A stretch of DNA of 64,000 nucleotides from Cercis canadensis (lineage: Eukaryota > Streptophyta > Magnoliopsida > Fabales > Fabaceae), in contig QAOA01006130.1 in assembly GCA_003255065.1 (NCBI GenBank), forward strand, positions 1,206,692-1,270,691. Direction: 5' to 3'. A program made the position numbers and the translations under genes. Shown here one piece after another: positions 43,827 through 55,461 of the stretch. The notes under the pieces were generated by a model, which saw nothing but the letters and a program-made list of their open reading frames with translations, was not told the DNA's origin and searched no databases. The first letter of the stretch is position 1; the number at the start of each line of letters is the position of its first letter.

Positions 43827-44918
43827 AAATCTCCTTTAGAAGGGCACTTTCAGTGGTGCTGTGGATAAAAAGATAGTAACGCTTTTTTGGAAAGAAGACA
43901 CTGCTACAAGAATGACACTTTTTTCGTAAGAGTGAATGACACCTTTTAAATTGAGAGCCATTCTTAGAATGTTTATTTTCCAAACCGTTGGAATAAGGAA
44001 AATACAAGACACTTTCTTTTTAAACTATTGAAGAAGGGGTAGAAGGGACAACCAACATTGCTATCCCTCCTTAAACGTTACCATAGGACAACTTCCTTTT
44101 TGTGTAGAATGCCCGGTTTGAGTCACAGCCCCACAACTACTACTCAGAGTATGATCCCATCACCCCATCACCACCAAGATGCTAGTGGTCACTAAGTCCT
44201 CCTCCCCGTCATGGAACACAAATTGATTGTGCACATCAGAATGAGAATTGGCCTTTGTGGGCTAAGACAGGTGAATGTGAGATAGCCACTTCACATGGTT
44301 GAAAATGAAGAGAGAAGTTAAAGGAAATATGGAGAGTTGTAATGTCTGCTCGTCTTAGGGAGGCTATTCTACATTCTCTATTCTTGATTGCATGTAGAGT
44401 CATAACACATAATCATATATCTTGTATATAACATTCAAGTTTGCTACACTGTGAAATAAAGCTCCGGCACCAGCAGCAAGACTGTAACTTTATGTTTAGC
44501 AGTTTCAGGTACTTGTTTACTGATATTGGACTTGTAAAAAAAGTTGTGTAAGTAGTACAACTTGTTCTTGTCCCTCTTGCTTCCATCTCAGCAGGTGCCT
44601 GTGAAAATGGCAGTGAAAAAATATATTCCTTTGCTCTTCTATCTTTTCATATCAAATAAATTTTATCCATCTCCTCTTGAGCTAAATGAAATTGTTTATG
44701 TATTTCCTTTTGTTTTAAAAATTAGGACTCGTTTTATTTATTTATTTATATTATTATACATAACCTAGCAATTCAATGAGCTCTTATTTTGTGAATCTCC
44801 AATACTAGGATTTTATTGCATGTCATTCAGCAGTAATCAGAATCAGTTAACTTTGAAACCAGCTAGGTCATTCAACTTGTACCCGAAATAGATATTGTTC
44901 TTGCAATATGAACATGAC

Positions 44919-44951
<33 letters not shown>

Positions 44952-45206
44952 GCAGGGAAGGAAGGCACTTGCATTATGCTCTGATGTCATACAAATGGTT
45001 TTGCTTTTTGATTTTGTTTCTAGAAGATGATTATACTCATGCAATTGTTGTTATTGGGCTCCAAATTGCATGCTTTTCTTGCATCTTCATATCTTTAACA
45101 TTATCAGCTTGATCACTTTATAATTACCTTCATTCCAAATTGCATCACCATTACATGATTCACTCAGCTCTTTCACATATTCACCTATCTCTCTCTTTCT
45201 CTTAAA
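43827..45206. other. upstream flank of the MYB gene
   Basis: No gene. A (GA)n tract at 44917-44952 lies about 260 bp upstream of the ATG, within range of the promoter. GA tracts are common plant core-promoter elements (GAGA-binding), so it may matter for expression (inference). Confidence 0.4.
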
Positions 45207-47013
45207 ATGGGAAAACCTCCTTGCTGTGACAAATCCAATGTGAAAAGGGGTCTCTGGACTGCTGAGAAGGATGCAAAAAAACTTGCATGCATATCGAATC
45301 GCGGGACTGGAAATTGGACATTGGTTCCCAAGAAAGCAGGTTAATTTCAACAATCTCTTCTGAAACTGCAATTGTGTATAAGATGAACAAGAACTTCATA
45401 AACTAGAATTTTTCATGCATTATTGTTTGCAGGACTAAACGGATGTGGTAAGAGCAGCAGGCTAAGATGGACTAATTATCTGAGACATGAACTCAAGCAT
45501 GACAGCTTCACTCCCCAAGAGGAAGAGCTTATTATTAACCTTCATGAAGCTATAGGAAGCAGGTAAATTCTACTCATTTTCACCACATTTTGTTCCATCC
45601 ACCTATTCCCTTCAATTTGAATTCTTTTGGGCCATTTGAAGGGGCTTTCTTAAGTGTATCTGAGATAAAGAGCCTTGAAAAAATAAGCCAAAAAAGCATG
45701 ACATTATGCACTTTTTTTTTTAATGACCTTTAAGGCAAATATAACTGGGTTGGTTTAATTTGAATGAACTAAGTATCAACTTTGGCATGCATCAGAAAAT
45801 TTCCAACTATATACCCTTTCTCTGTTTTTTCTTTATGGTTGGGCAGTGAAAAATGGGAACAATGAAAATTTTATAATATTAATCATTTTACACTTGCTTG
45901 GTATAGGAAAAATGTGGAACAGTTGAAAATGAGATAGCCTTACCTTCATTTTTCACCATCTCTACCAAGCACCAAGGAGTGAAAATCAACCTTCCACTTT
46001 CAGCTCTCATTACTTACTGACCACCCCAATCAAGCATATGGTTAAATTTTCAAGATAAATCTTGTCACCTTTTTTACGGCATCTCATCACATAAACCGTC
46101 AAACTCAATCCATTTTCTGTTGCCAATATTGTGCAATTATAATGAGCTCTTTCTCTTTCTCTCTCTCTCACACACACACACTGCTGGATTGCTAATGTGG
46201 TGCAGATGGTCTTCAATCGCAAAGCGATTACCTGGGAGAACAGACAATGATGTGAAAAATTACTGGAACACAAAGCTGAGGAAGAAGCTTATGAAGCTGG
46301 GAATTGACCCAGTAACCCATAAGCTTGTGACACAGGTCCTTTCTGACTTGGGATGCATTAGTGGACTTCCAAGCACTGGAAACCAAATGCTACCAACCAG
46401 GACTGAGACATCTGCAGCTCAATGCTTATCAGGAACTGCCAATGCTAGTACCAAGATAAAGTCATTGGAAGATCAAGCACAATTAGAAGCTCAAGTTCAC
46501 TCATGGGAACAGCAGTTGCAGTTCCAAGTCACTAAACAAGTCAATATCCAACCACATGTCTTTAATGAAGCTACATCTTCATACTGCTCGAATCCTACGC
46601 GATTAAGCTCACCTCAGTCCTATTCTTGCCTAACATCTCAGGCACAAGTTGCTTCTCCTTGTTCGTCTTTTGATTGGAGGGAGTTTCTTCTTAGTGACCC
46701 TTTTATGTGCATAGAGTTTCAGCAGCTGCAGCAGCATGACTTACAGGGGGTTTTGTCCTCACTGAGCCCCTCAGTTCTAATGGCAAGTGAACTTCAGTGT
46801 TCAAATAACAATGATAAGGACAGGAAAGGATGGGATTGGGATGCCATCACTTCTGGGGATGTTGCTTATGAAGCAAGCATTGGATGCCAAATTAACATGC
46901 AAAATGAAGGTACTTCATCTTCAGGGAATTCATTTGTGGACAGTATTTTGGGCATGGACAGTGAGATAAGGGTATCATTCCCTGAGCTTTTGGATGGATC
47001 TTTTGATTACTAA
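45207..47013 (+). CDS. MYB35: R2R3-MYB transcription factor, MYB35/TDF1-like
   Basis: Three exons, 45207-45339, 45433-45562 and 46206-47013, all with GT..AG introns; together 1071 nt, 356 residues, no disruption. The protein starts [18 protein letters not shown], typical of this clade. R2 covers about 14-61 and R3 about 67-112, with [17 protein letters not shown] and then GIDPVTHKL, the MYB35/TDF1 signature after the domain. In Arabidopsis TDF1 acts in the anther tapetum and is needed for pollen; MYB35 homologues are tied to male fertility and, in asparagus, to sex. Odd: the R2 recognition helix reads [12 protein letters not shown] instead of LNRCGKSCRLRW, the first helix has EKD for EED, and the R2-R3 linker has NYLRHEL for NYLRPDL. 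These positions are nearly invariant, so DNA binding may be altered. Intron positions match the family. Confidence 0.88.
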
Positions 47014-47424
47014 GTGCTTGTATCACATTGCCAATGATTATTAGAATAATTCATTCAAGAGTTTTATTTTTGGTAGAAAAGAGCCATGTGTGCTGGAGAA
47101 GGGGATAAATGAAGACCTTCTCAGTTGACTTTAGACTTAGTTGATAAAGACATCAACTTAAGTTAGATGATTCTAGGTTTGGTTAGTTCTGATTTCTATA
47201 TAGAATGAGATTTTTTTCTTTTACTATTTTTATTTTCTTTTATTTTAGGTAGGTTTCTAATTATTTGCACATTTTCATATTTTCCCTTAATTATGAATTT
47301 TTTCTTATTTTCATTGCTTTTATTTATCTTCAACTCTAAAGAGGTGAGAATGTTAAATTCTTATGACATAAAAATGTTGGACCACCGTGGGTGATTGTTG
47401 CTGGTCACCACCAACCACCACCCN
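47014..47424. other. 3' flank of the MYB gene up to an ambiguous base
   Basis: Probably 3' UTR followed by intergenic DNA. The n at 47424 stands exactly at the outer edge of the inverted duplication that follows. Confidence 0.45.
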
Positions 47425-50101
47425 TCATGCTGAGCTTTAGATCAAGAAAATAGTGCTCCCATCAGTTTTACCTTTTCCGAGCTGTGCAACATTTGGCTCT
47501 AACCTCCACAATATGGCAACCTCGTAACCAGTAAATAAAACGTATGTCGGAAAGATGGAATATATTGTGCCAGACTATATTGCCCATATGATGATGAGAG
47601 CAAAAGAAAAAGAAGTGAAACTCCACGGACATCTATTAATATTTTATTCTGGGTGAGACAAATATATTGACGCCACAATAGTACACACTAAAATCTTCTG
47701 AGCACATTCTCAAACAATTTAAGATTTACTGGCAATTTCACCATTTCAAAGATACCCTTGAGCAATCCCAATAATCCTGTAGTAGTATGTGACCATGACA
47801 TTTAGAGTCCACCAGGACAAACTTGTCCAGCAGTAGAAGCTGCACTCTAAAAAAACAAGTTGAAAGCCTATCAGAAACCTTTTATGCTCATTGTAGATAA
47901 TATATTTAATGCTTTTTGCATTTGACTAAGGCAGCCCAGTCCAAATCCTAATTCAAGCTTGTTACAACCAAATCATAGTTCACAAATGCTTGTGCTTTCC
48001 TTTCTCTTTCCTTAAAGACCCCTAAACAAGTCACCACTAAACCAATAAACAACCATATCCAGTTCTTCATGTTGAATTATAAACTTGATCCAATCCATAA
48101 TCAAAAGCCTAAGACCCAAATAAAGTGAAAGATATTTACAGAAAAATTCCTAGAATTTTCTAGTTAGTGCATGATGTTTCATCTCCAAGTCAAATAAGTC
48201 ATTTTCAAGATAGAAGACTCATTTCCAAGTCAAGTGACTAATTTTCCAAGATGGATGACTCATCTCCCAAAGTCATTAGCTTTTATTATGTAATTTATGT
48301 TTTGTGGTGTATGTTGATTGTATTCCCCTATAAATAGGGAGGCTTGTAAGTTGTTTTTATCTAGCAAGAAATCTGAAAGTATTTTCAATAACAAGCTTCT
48401 TCTTCTCCTTCTTAATCGAGTTGCATTAGAGAGTTAGAGAGTTTAGTTATTTTTGAGTGAGTTTCCTTCCAACAAAGTGGTATCAGAGCGATCTGTTGAA
48501 AGGAAAGGTATCACTATAGCATATCAAATCGAAGATCTCGACCAAAGGAACGCAACTCCACTAGAATCATCAGAATACGGACGCGCCGCCACTCGCCGCC
48601 GGACAATCTCTATCCAGAAAAACAGTTGAAGCTACTGTAAAGAGAAGTTGAAACGAGACATGGCCAATGGTATGACTTCCTTTCAAGTTCCTACACTAAG
48701 AAATGACAACTACGATAATTGGAGAGTAAAAATGAAGGCTCTTTTAGGTGCACATGATGTTTGGGAGGTCATAGAAATGGGTTATAGTGAGCTGGAGAAT
48801 GAGGCTACTCTAACCCCAACTCAAAGGGAAAACTTGAAAGACACACGGAAGAGAGACAAGAAAGCTCTCTTTCTCATCTATCAAGCCTTAGATAATGATG
48901 GCTTTGAGAAGATTTCAAGTGCAAGCTCCACTAAGGAAGCATGGGAGAAGTTGCAAACTTCTTACAAAGGATCCGAACAAGTGAAGAGAGTTTTCCTTCA
49001 AGTGTTAAGAGGTGAATTCGAATCCCTTCAAATGAAAGCATCTAAGTCTATTTCCGATTACTTCACAAGAGTGTTGATCATTTTCAACTAGCTAAAAAAA
49101 ATGGTGAAGAGATAGAAGATACTCCGCTCTTTACATCCCAAATTCAATCACATCGTTACAACGATTGAAGAAACAAAGAATTTGGAGGAAATGACGATTG
49201 AGCAACTCCAAGGATCTTTACAAGCATATGAAGAAAAGCAAAAGAAAAAGCAAGAGACTTCCAAGCAACTCCTCAAGGTGCAACTCAAGGAGAAAGAAGA
49301 AACCCAAGGCTATGATAGAAATCAACGTGGTCAAGGAAGGGGTCAAGGACGAGGACAAGGTAGAGGTCGCGGTTGTGGCATGGTTGGAACAACAACAATT
49401 ATAACAACAACTATGAAAAGGGAGATAGCTCACTAAGAGGTCGTGGAAAAGGAAGTTCGAACTCAAGGTATTCCAAATCTCAAGTTCAATGTTATAATTA
49501 TCAAAAGTTTGGTCATTATGCATCAGAATGTAGAGCTCTTAACAACAAAGTTGAGGAGAGGACCAACTATGTGGAGGAGAAGACCGATGAAAAATGAATT
49601 CTTCTTCTAGCACAAAAGGAGAATGATGGTGGCCAAGCAAGCTTATGGTATCTTGACACTGGTGCAAACAATCACATGTGTGGAAGGAAAGACATGTTCG
49701 TAGAGATAGATGAATCAGTTAGTGGAAATGTTTCATTTGGAGATGATTCTAAGATACAAGTAAAAGGAAGAGGTAACATTCTTATTTGTTTGACAAATGG
49801 GAGACATCAATTTATTTCCAATGTTTACTATGTGCCCAACATGAAAAGTAACATATTGAGCTTACGGTAACTCTTAGAGAAAGGTTATGATAATCACATG
49901 AAGGATTATAATCTTTCAATAAGAGATGATCAAAATAATTTCATTGCTAAAGTCCTAATGGTGAAGAATAGAATGTTTATGATCAATATCCAAAATGATG
50001 TTGCAAAGTGTCTAAAAGCTTGCTATAAAGATGCATCGTGGTTGTGGCATCTTGGATTTGGGCATCTTAATTTCAGAAGTTTGGAGCTGCTATCTAAGAA
50101 A
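47425..50101 (+). repeat. left arm of a 2.7 kb inverted duplication
   Basis: Base for base, with few changes, this is the reverse complement of 60531-63240. The outer word TCATGCTGAGC at 47425 pairs with GCTCAGCATGA ending 63240; the inner end is ...TATCTAAGAAA at 50101. The arm consists of about 700 bp of non-repeat flank (47425-48125), a copia LTR, and the first part of the copia interior. This arm has a roughly 24 bp deletion near 49120 relative to the right arm. Confidence 0.92.
48126..50101 (+). mobile_element. truncated Ty1/copia element (5' LTR, gag, protease start)
   Basis: The LTR runs 48126-48474 (TGAAAGATAT...CTTCCAACA, 349 bp), followed by TGGTATCAGAGC (48478-48489), the initiator-Met tRNA primer site. 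The gag frame starts MKRDMANGM at 48648 and continues in pieces to 49597. Its zinc knuckle reads CYNYQKFGHYASEC, so the second Cys is lost. The protease motif [11 protein letters not shown] lies at about 49653-49685. The element stops at 50101, before integrase. Frames are broken, so it is dead. Confidence 0.88.
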
Positions 50102-50690
50102 TATATTCTTTCAAGGATTACCACAATTGATAGTTGCTTCATAATAGATTATATTACAAAAATAAATCTTGGACTTAGGTGAAGATTCATACTGGTCTTG
50201 GCCTCTTGGGCAAGCAATGTTCATGCTTAGGACAAGCTAACATGGGGTGATGTAATGAATAACGAAAGACAACCACTATGCCAAAGTGCCAAATAGTAGA
50301 TGTGAAAAAAAACTAAGTCATTTTAAGTGGCGAAGGGTTTGAAAGCAACTTAAAGAATCTTAAGTGATTAATTATGATATATTTTTTTGTCTGAATGTAC
50401 GGACGATACCCCACATTGAGTAATGATCTAATTAAGTTTCAACATGTTAATCAAATATTTCACCAAATTGAAGTATCTGCAAAGCAACTGGTAACTAAAA
50501 AGCCCCTCATTATATTGGCCAAAAATGTTAAAATAATCCTCGGGAAGTAAAATAATTTGCATTGGAGATTTGATAAAATTAAGGTAACATTTGTCACTTT
50601 TTAAAGGATATTCGGTATATGTTGGGGAGATGTTGGCAAGTGTCTCTCAAAGCCTCTTCTACACTTCAAAATTCCTTTTTTTTTTCTTTT
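50102..50690. other. junction segment before the GATA exon
   Basis: Not part of the inverted arms and not copia sequence I recognise. It ends in a pyrimidine-rich TTTTTTCTTTTTAG, a fair splice acceptor just before the GATA start codon, which suggests an intron in the 5' UTR of the former gene. Confidence 0.4.
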
Positions 50691-50695
50691 TAGGG

Positions 50696-50851
50696 ATGGA
50701 GTCCCTTGGTTTCGTGGATGGACTCTTGGATTTCTCATCAGACAATGAGGAAGACAAACCCCGGAAAGTCCTACCTTCACTTAACCAAAAATGCAGTGAT
50801 CCAGCATCATTGAATGCTTTGGACCCTAATGATCCTAGCCAATCATTTTCA
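50696..50851 (+). pseudogene. GATA1-like zinc-finger factor, exon 1
   Basis: 52 codons starting MESLGFVDGLLDFSSD and ending DPNDPSQSFS. The N-terminal FVD(D/E)LLDFS and the DKPRK-LPSL block match GATA1-type plant factors, whose first exon ends at this point. The expected donor GTAAGT after TTTTCA is here ATAAGT (50852-50857), so the splice site is lost, and the frame runs into a stop soon after. Exon 2 now lies 12.5 kb away at 63342, beyond two nested retrotransposons and an inverted arm. The gene is therefore almost certainly non-functional in this arrangement. Confidence 0.75.
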
Positions 50852-50906
50852 ATAAGTTTGAGGGTCCATTTTTAACCTACTTTAGACTATTTATGAGGTC
50901 ATGAAG

Positions 50907-51255
50907 TGCTGGAAGAAAACTCACTCAAAAACAACTAAACTCTCAAACTCTCTAATGCAACTCGCTTAAGAAGGAGAAGAAGAAGCTTGTTATTGAAAAT
51001 ACTCTCAGATTTCTTGCTTGATAAAAACAACTTACAAGCCTCCCTATTTATAAGGGAATACAATGAACATACACCACAAAACATAAATTACATAATAAAA
51101 GCTAATGACTTTGGGAGATGAGTCATCCATATTGGAAAATTAGTCACCTGACTTGGAAATGAGTCTTCTATCTTGGAAATGATTTATCTGACTTGGAGAT
51201 GAAACATCATGCACTAACTAGAAAATTCTAGGAATTTCCCTGTAAATATCTTTCA
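50907..51255 (-). repeat. copia 3' LTR
   Basis: 349 bp; on + starts TGCTGGAAG and ends ATCTTTCA. Closely similar to the LTRs at 62180-62528 and (inverted) 48126-48474. Confidence 0.9.
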
Positions 51256-51289
51256 CTTTATNCCCCCCCCCCCCCCCCTCTTTAAACTT

Positions 51290-51572
51290 GATCTTGTGAT
51301 TCCAAGTAAATTCCTCAACCTTATGAAGACTTCTTTCTTCAGTGGCTTGGTAAAGATATATGCAATTTGATCTTGGGACTTCACGTACTCCACTTGCACA
51401 TCCTTTCTTGCTATGCTCTCTCGTATGTAATGGTAGCGAGTGTCAATGTGTTTGGATCGGTCATGGAAGACTGGATTATTTGCTAAGGCTATGGCTGATT
51501 TGTTGTTAACATAAACCTTAGTTGGCTCTCCTTGTGTCATGTTCAACTCCTTCAATAGGTTTCTCAACAAAG
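51290..51572 (-). pseudogene. copia RNase H, C-terminal part
   Basis: Contains NKSAIALANNPVFHDRSKHI and HYIRE, KDVQVEYVKSQDQIAYIFTKPL, the typical end of copia polyproteins. Its upstream portion continues at 58302 on the other side of the nested element, and ends in the G-rich polypurine tract. Confidence 0.88.
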
Positions 51573-52772
51573 TGTTGTGAGAAATCTTAATGCAAGTGTA
51601 CGTTATCGTTTCCAAGTAATAAGATGAGATAGAGTTATCGTTCCCACGAGGACTAAAGTATCAATTACCGAAATTTGGTTAACCTTAATTTTATCTAATC
51701 AATCAATATGGAGAGATTTTCAAGAAACAACTTAAAATAGAATGAAAACAAACTAAACCAGTAAAATGATAGAATTATGAAGAGAGAAATATCTAGGGCT
51801 TTTGATTTCACCATAGCTATTCTGATTTACTATTCCTAATTCATTAACCAAGAACAATCTTCCTAATTGCTAGCCAAGAACCCTAACTTATTTATTAGCC
51901 TTTCCCAAGGTCAAACAATAGTATTTCTAAGTTATGAACCCACGATATTCCTATGTGAATTGCGGACAACCTAGAAATTCACTTAATTCTATGGTTCTTT
52001 TTAAATAGCTACACAGGCTATGGAGGTATATTCCTATCCTACATGCAACCTATTTTCTTAATCTTTATGATCTTTAATTACAAATTACCTCCCAGTCTCA
52101 TTGTATTTATCTAATAAACTAATTGGTGATCAAGCAATTAGAAGCATGAAGATTTGAGAAAAAGAAGACAATTTAATAAAGGAGTTTTTGAATTAAAGAC
52201 ATAGAAAATAACAAATCATCCTAGCTAGGCAACATCATAGCCCTAGAAGGGAATTTAGTTCATAGCAAAAAGGAAGAACATGATAAAATTAAATCTAGAC
52301 ATGGTTCAAAGGGAAGAAGGATAAAACCTCTGAAGAGAAGCCTCAATCTTGTTGTGCCCTTCTCCAATCCTTGTTTTTGCTCTTCTCCTTGCCTCCAAAA
52401 AGTCCAGAAAAGGATTCCCTAAAAATTCCTAAGAGTTCCCTTTTATACTCGCCTCTAAAAGCCCTAAAAAACTAAGGAAAAAGGAGCCACGTATGAAGAT
52501 TTCGGGCACGGGCGCCGCGGCGCTACTATTCAAGGGGTGCGGCCCTGAGCTGCTGTCCAGGTCTTCCATTCTGATGCTCCAAGGGCCGCGGCTCTGGATT
52601 TTAGGCGCTGCGGCGCTTGAATTCTGGCCCAGAAACTTCCCAATTCTTCATTCTAACCTATGAAACCTACAATTTAACATAAAACATCCCATTAGATAAC
52701 AATAAATCTCAATAAACAACCAAATAATTAAGTCAAAGATATCTAAATAGTGGATATAAAACCCACTCAACA
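51573..52772 (-). repeat. 3' LTR of the nested element (1200 bp)
   Basis: Nearly identical to 57079-58301. Differences include an extra copy of a short GC-rich word in the other LTR (near 58030-58060), which explains the 23 bp length difference. Confidence 0.9.
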
Positions 52773-54617
52773 AATACCCTCAAACTTAACATTTGCTTGT
52801 CCTTGAGCAAAGAAAGAGAAAAATTAAATTAAACTCAACAACTAACTAACAAAGTGAAAATTTTATTTGCTAACCATACAGGCCTCAAAGATCTCTATTA
52901 AGCACAACTCCTAGAAAATTTTCAAGATAACATGAATGTGTATAATTTCAACCCAAAGTTAATCTCATCTCAATCTCACTAAAATTTCCTCTGTGTGTGT
53001 AAGTATAACCCTTGCTTACCCTACTCTCTTCACTTAAATCAGATTATGCAAATAAGCTCATAAACACATATTCTCCACTTTTATTTTCTCAGAACCCCAT
53101 ATGCTTGCTTTTCATGTCAGTCTCCACTAATGTAGGCATTTCACAATATTGAGGATCAAAAGGACTTTTGATAAGCTTGTGATGTGTGGCTGGGTTAAGG
53201 GTAGGATGATGGATAAACATGTGGCTTAACTTACCCATCACACAAATTCAGTTTATAGTACATTTTAAGAGCACCCTTCTTTCTTTTCACTTCTAACTCC
53301 CCCAAACTTATTTTCTTATTTACTTTGTCATCCACCAATAGAATTTTTAATTTTGGGCCACTACATCCCATACTCAATGCTTTCTAAGACATTCTTTTTT
53401 TTTTTTTCTTTTCAATATTTGCACAATTGTCTTTTCTTTTCATTGCAAAATATTTTTTTTTCTTTATAGCAGAGATGTAGCTCTTGAATTTTCATTCTTT
53501 GGTTGCCCTTTCATTGAAATCTTCCTTTTCTTTTCTTCACTAATTCTCCTTAATTTTCCTAGCTCTAGATGCTCTTAAGACTGAAAATGTGCTTTAGATG
53601 AAGGGTTCAAGTCAAAAGATCACACAATGGGCTAGGGTCAGTGTAGGTGACAAAGAAATAGGCTAAATTAAGCTCAATGGGGTATGCTAGGGATAAAATA
53701 TCATACAAAATGGTAGCTAAAAAGGCTCAAACAAAACAAAAATTGCCTAAATCATCTCTCTAATATTGTGCAGCCTAGGATTTTGCCTTGACTGACAATC
53801 AAGCAAGTTCTAGCATTTTGTGAGATTTTGAAATGACTTAATTCACATAATCATCTCTAAGCATGTAGATTTCAAATAAACAAGGCTATATGCTCAATAA
53901 TTCAGGAAATTCCAATTAGACAAAAATTAATACAAGAGTTAATCAAAAACACAAACACAAAATCTATTATTTGTCTAGAGCTGTAAATAGTGAAAATCAA
54001 TTTTATCATTAGCCTAAGGTTAAACATAAAAAAAAATTCACTTTATTCTATTTTACAAACTAGATTAAAAAAAAAAAATTAAACATAAAAACTACCTAGA
54101 AAAGTATTTAAAGATACCCAATAAGTTAAGTGCAAGTCAATACAGCAGCTCAGAAAATAATTCCCCACCCCTAAACTTAAAGGAAACATTGTCCGCAATG
54201 TTTAAAGCAAAGAAGAAAAAGATGTGAGAAATTCCCTGAAATGGAGATGGATCACTTTGCATCATCATCAGGTGGAGCTGCTGGGGGGATAAAAGTTATG
54301 GATTTTAAACCTGGAACATAAAAATAAATAAATAAATAAACACACAAGCATGAAAATAAAATTAAATGACTAAACAAAACTTAAGAGAAAGGGTTAAATA
54401 GATTGTGTTGCCTCCCAAAAAGTGCTTGTTTTATAGTCCTCAGTCTGACTGTCTCTGGAATAAATTAACCAAGATAAAAAATGGTAGTGGAGGTCTTCTA
54501 AAACTTTACTCCACTATCTCTGCGAGCCTTAGTTTGTTGGTCATTCTCCTTTAATCTCCATACCTCGTTTCCATCTCCAAAGCAATAAGACTTCTTGAGG
54601 TGCTCCAAAAGAATCTT
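52773..54617 (-). other. non-coding 3' interior of the nested element
   Basis: Occupies the place where reverse transcriptase and integrase would be in a full element. No coding frame. On -, AGTTTGAGGGTATT just before the 3' LTR is the probable polypurine tract. Confidence 0.7.
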
Positions 54618-55320
54618 TTAGAATGATGGCTTCTTCTTCTTGTTTTTCTTATAAGACTCAACTATAGGCACATGTCTAGCCATTGGCTTCTTGGGAATTT
54701 TGTCATCTTTGACGTCTAAATCAGGAGGCTTCTCCTTGTTTTCCGTTCCCATGGTGTGAGCTCCAACTGGGTCTTGCAATTCAGTGCTTCCAATTGTAGT
54801 GTCAATTTTATAACAGACACTCACTTCATCTGGATACTTTATTTCTTTGAAGACCTTGAAAGACACTTGATCACCTTGCACTCTTAGAGTAAGTTGGCCT
54901 TTTTGCACATCAATAAGAGCTTTCCCAGATGCTAAAAATGGACGACCAAGAATGATTAGGATTTCTTGGTCCTCTTCCATGTCAAGCATAATGAAGTCCG
55001 CTGGGAAGATGAACTTGTCCACTTTCACCAATACATCCTCCAGGATTCCCCTTTGATACTTGATTGATCTATCCACCAATGTCAAGGAGATAGAGGTTGG
55101 CTTGACTTCTCCTATACCCAATTTCCTGAAAACAGAAAGAGACATAAGGTTAATACTAGCACCAAGATCACAAAGTGCCTTACCGAAAGATACATTGCCT
55201 ATAGAAAAAGGAATATTGAAACTTCTTGGATCTGTTAATTTTGGTGGTAGTTTCTTCTATAATATTGCACTGCACTCCTCAGTGAGTGCCACAGTCTCAT
55301 AATCCACTAGCTTTCTTTTA
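54618..55320 (-). pseudogene. retroviral-type aspartic protease of the nested element
   Basis: Active-site motif CDLGASINLMS at about 55128-55165, followed by SVFRKLGIGE, FIMLDMEEDQEILIILGRPFL and a Lys-rich end (KKNKKKKPSF, stop at 54618). DLGAS and ILGRPFL are standard in Tat/Athila proteases. The open frame from 55145 downward is intact for 175 codons; upstream portions are broken. Confidence 0.8.
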
Positions 55321-55461
55321 TTTGAGAGAATCTCCTTCATAAATTTCACGTAGCTAGGCATTTCCTCCAAAGCGTATGCAAATGGGATGTTGATGTGCAG
55401 CTTTTTTGAACACCTCTAGAAATTTTGAAAATTGATTATCCAGCTTTTTCGTTTGAAATCT

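Noticed and set aside
51253..51300. C-run next to the copia 3' LTR as a separate simple repeat
   Set aside because: On the - strand it is the G-rich polypurine tract expected before a 3' LTR.
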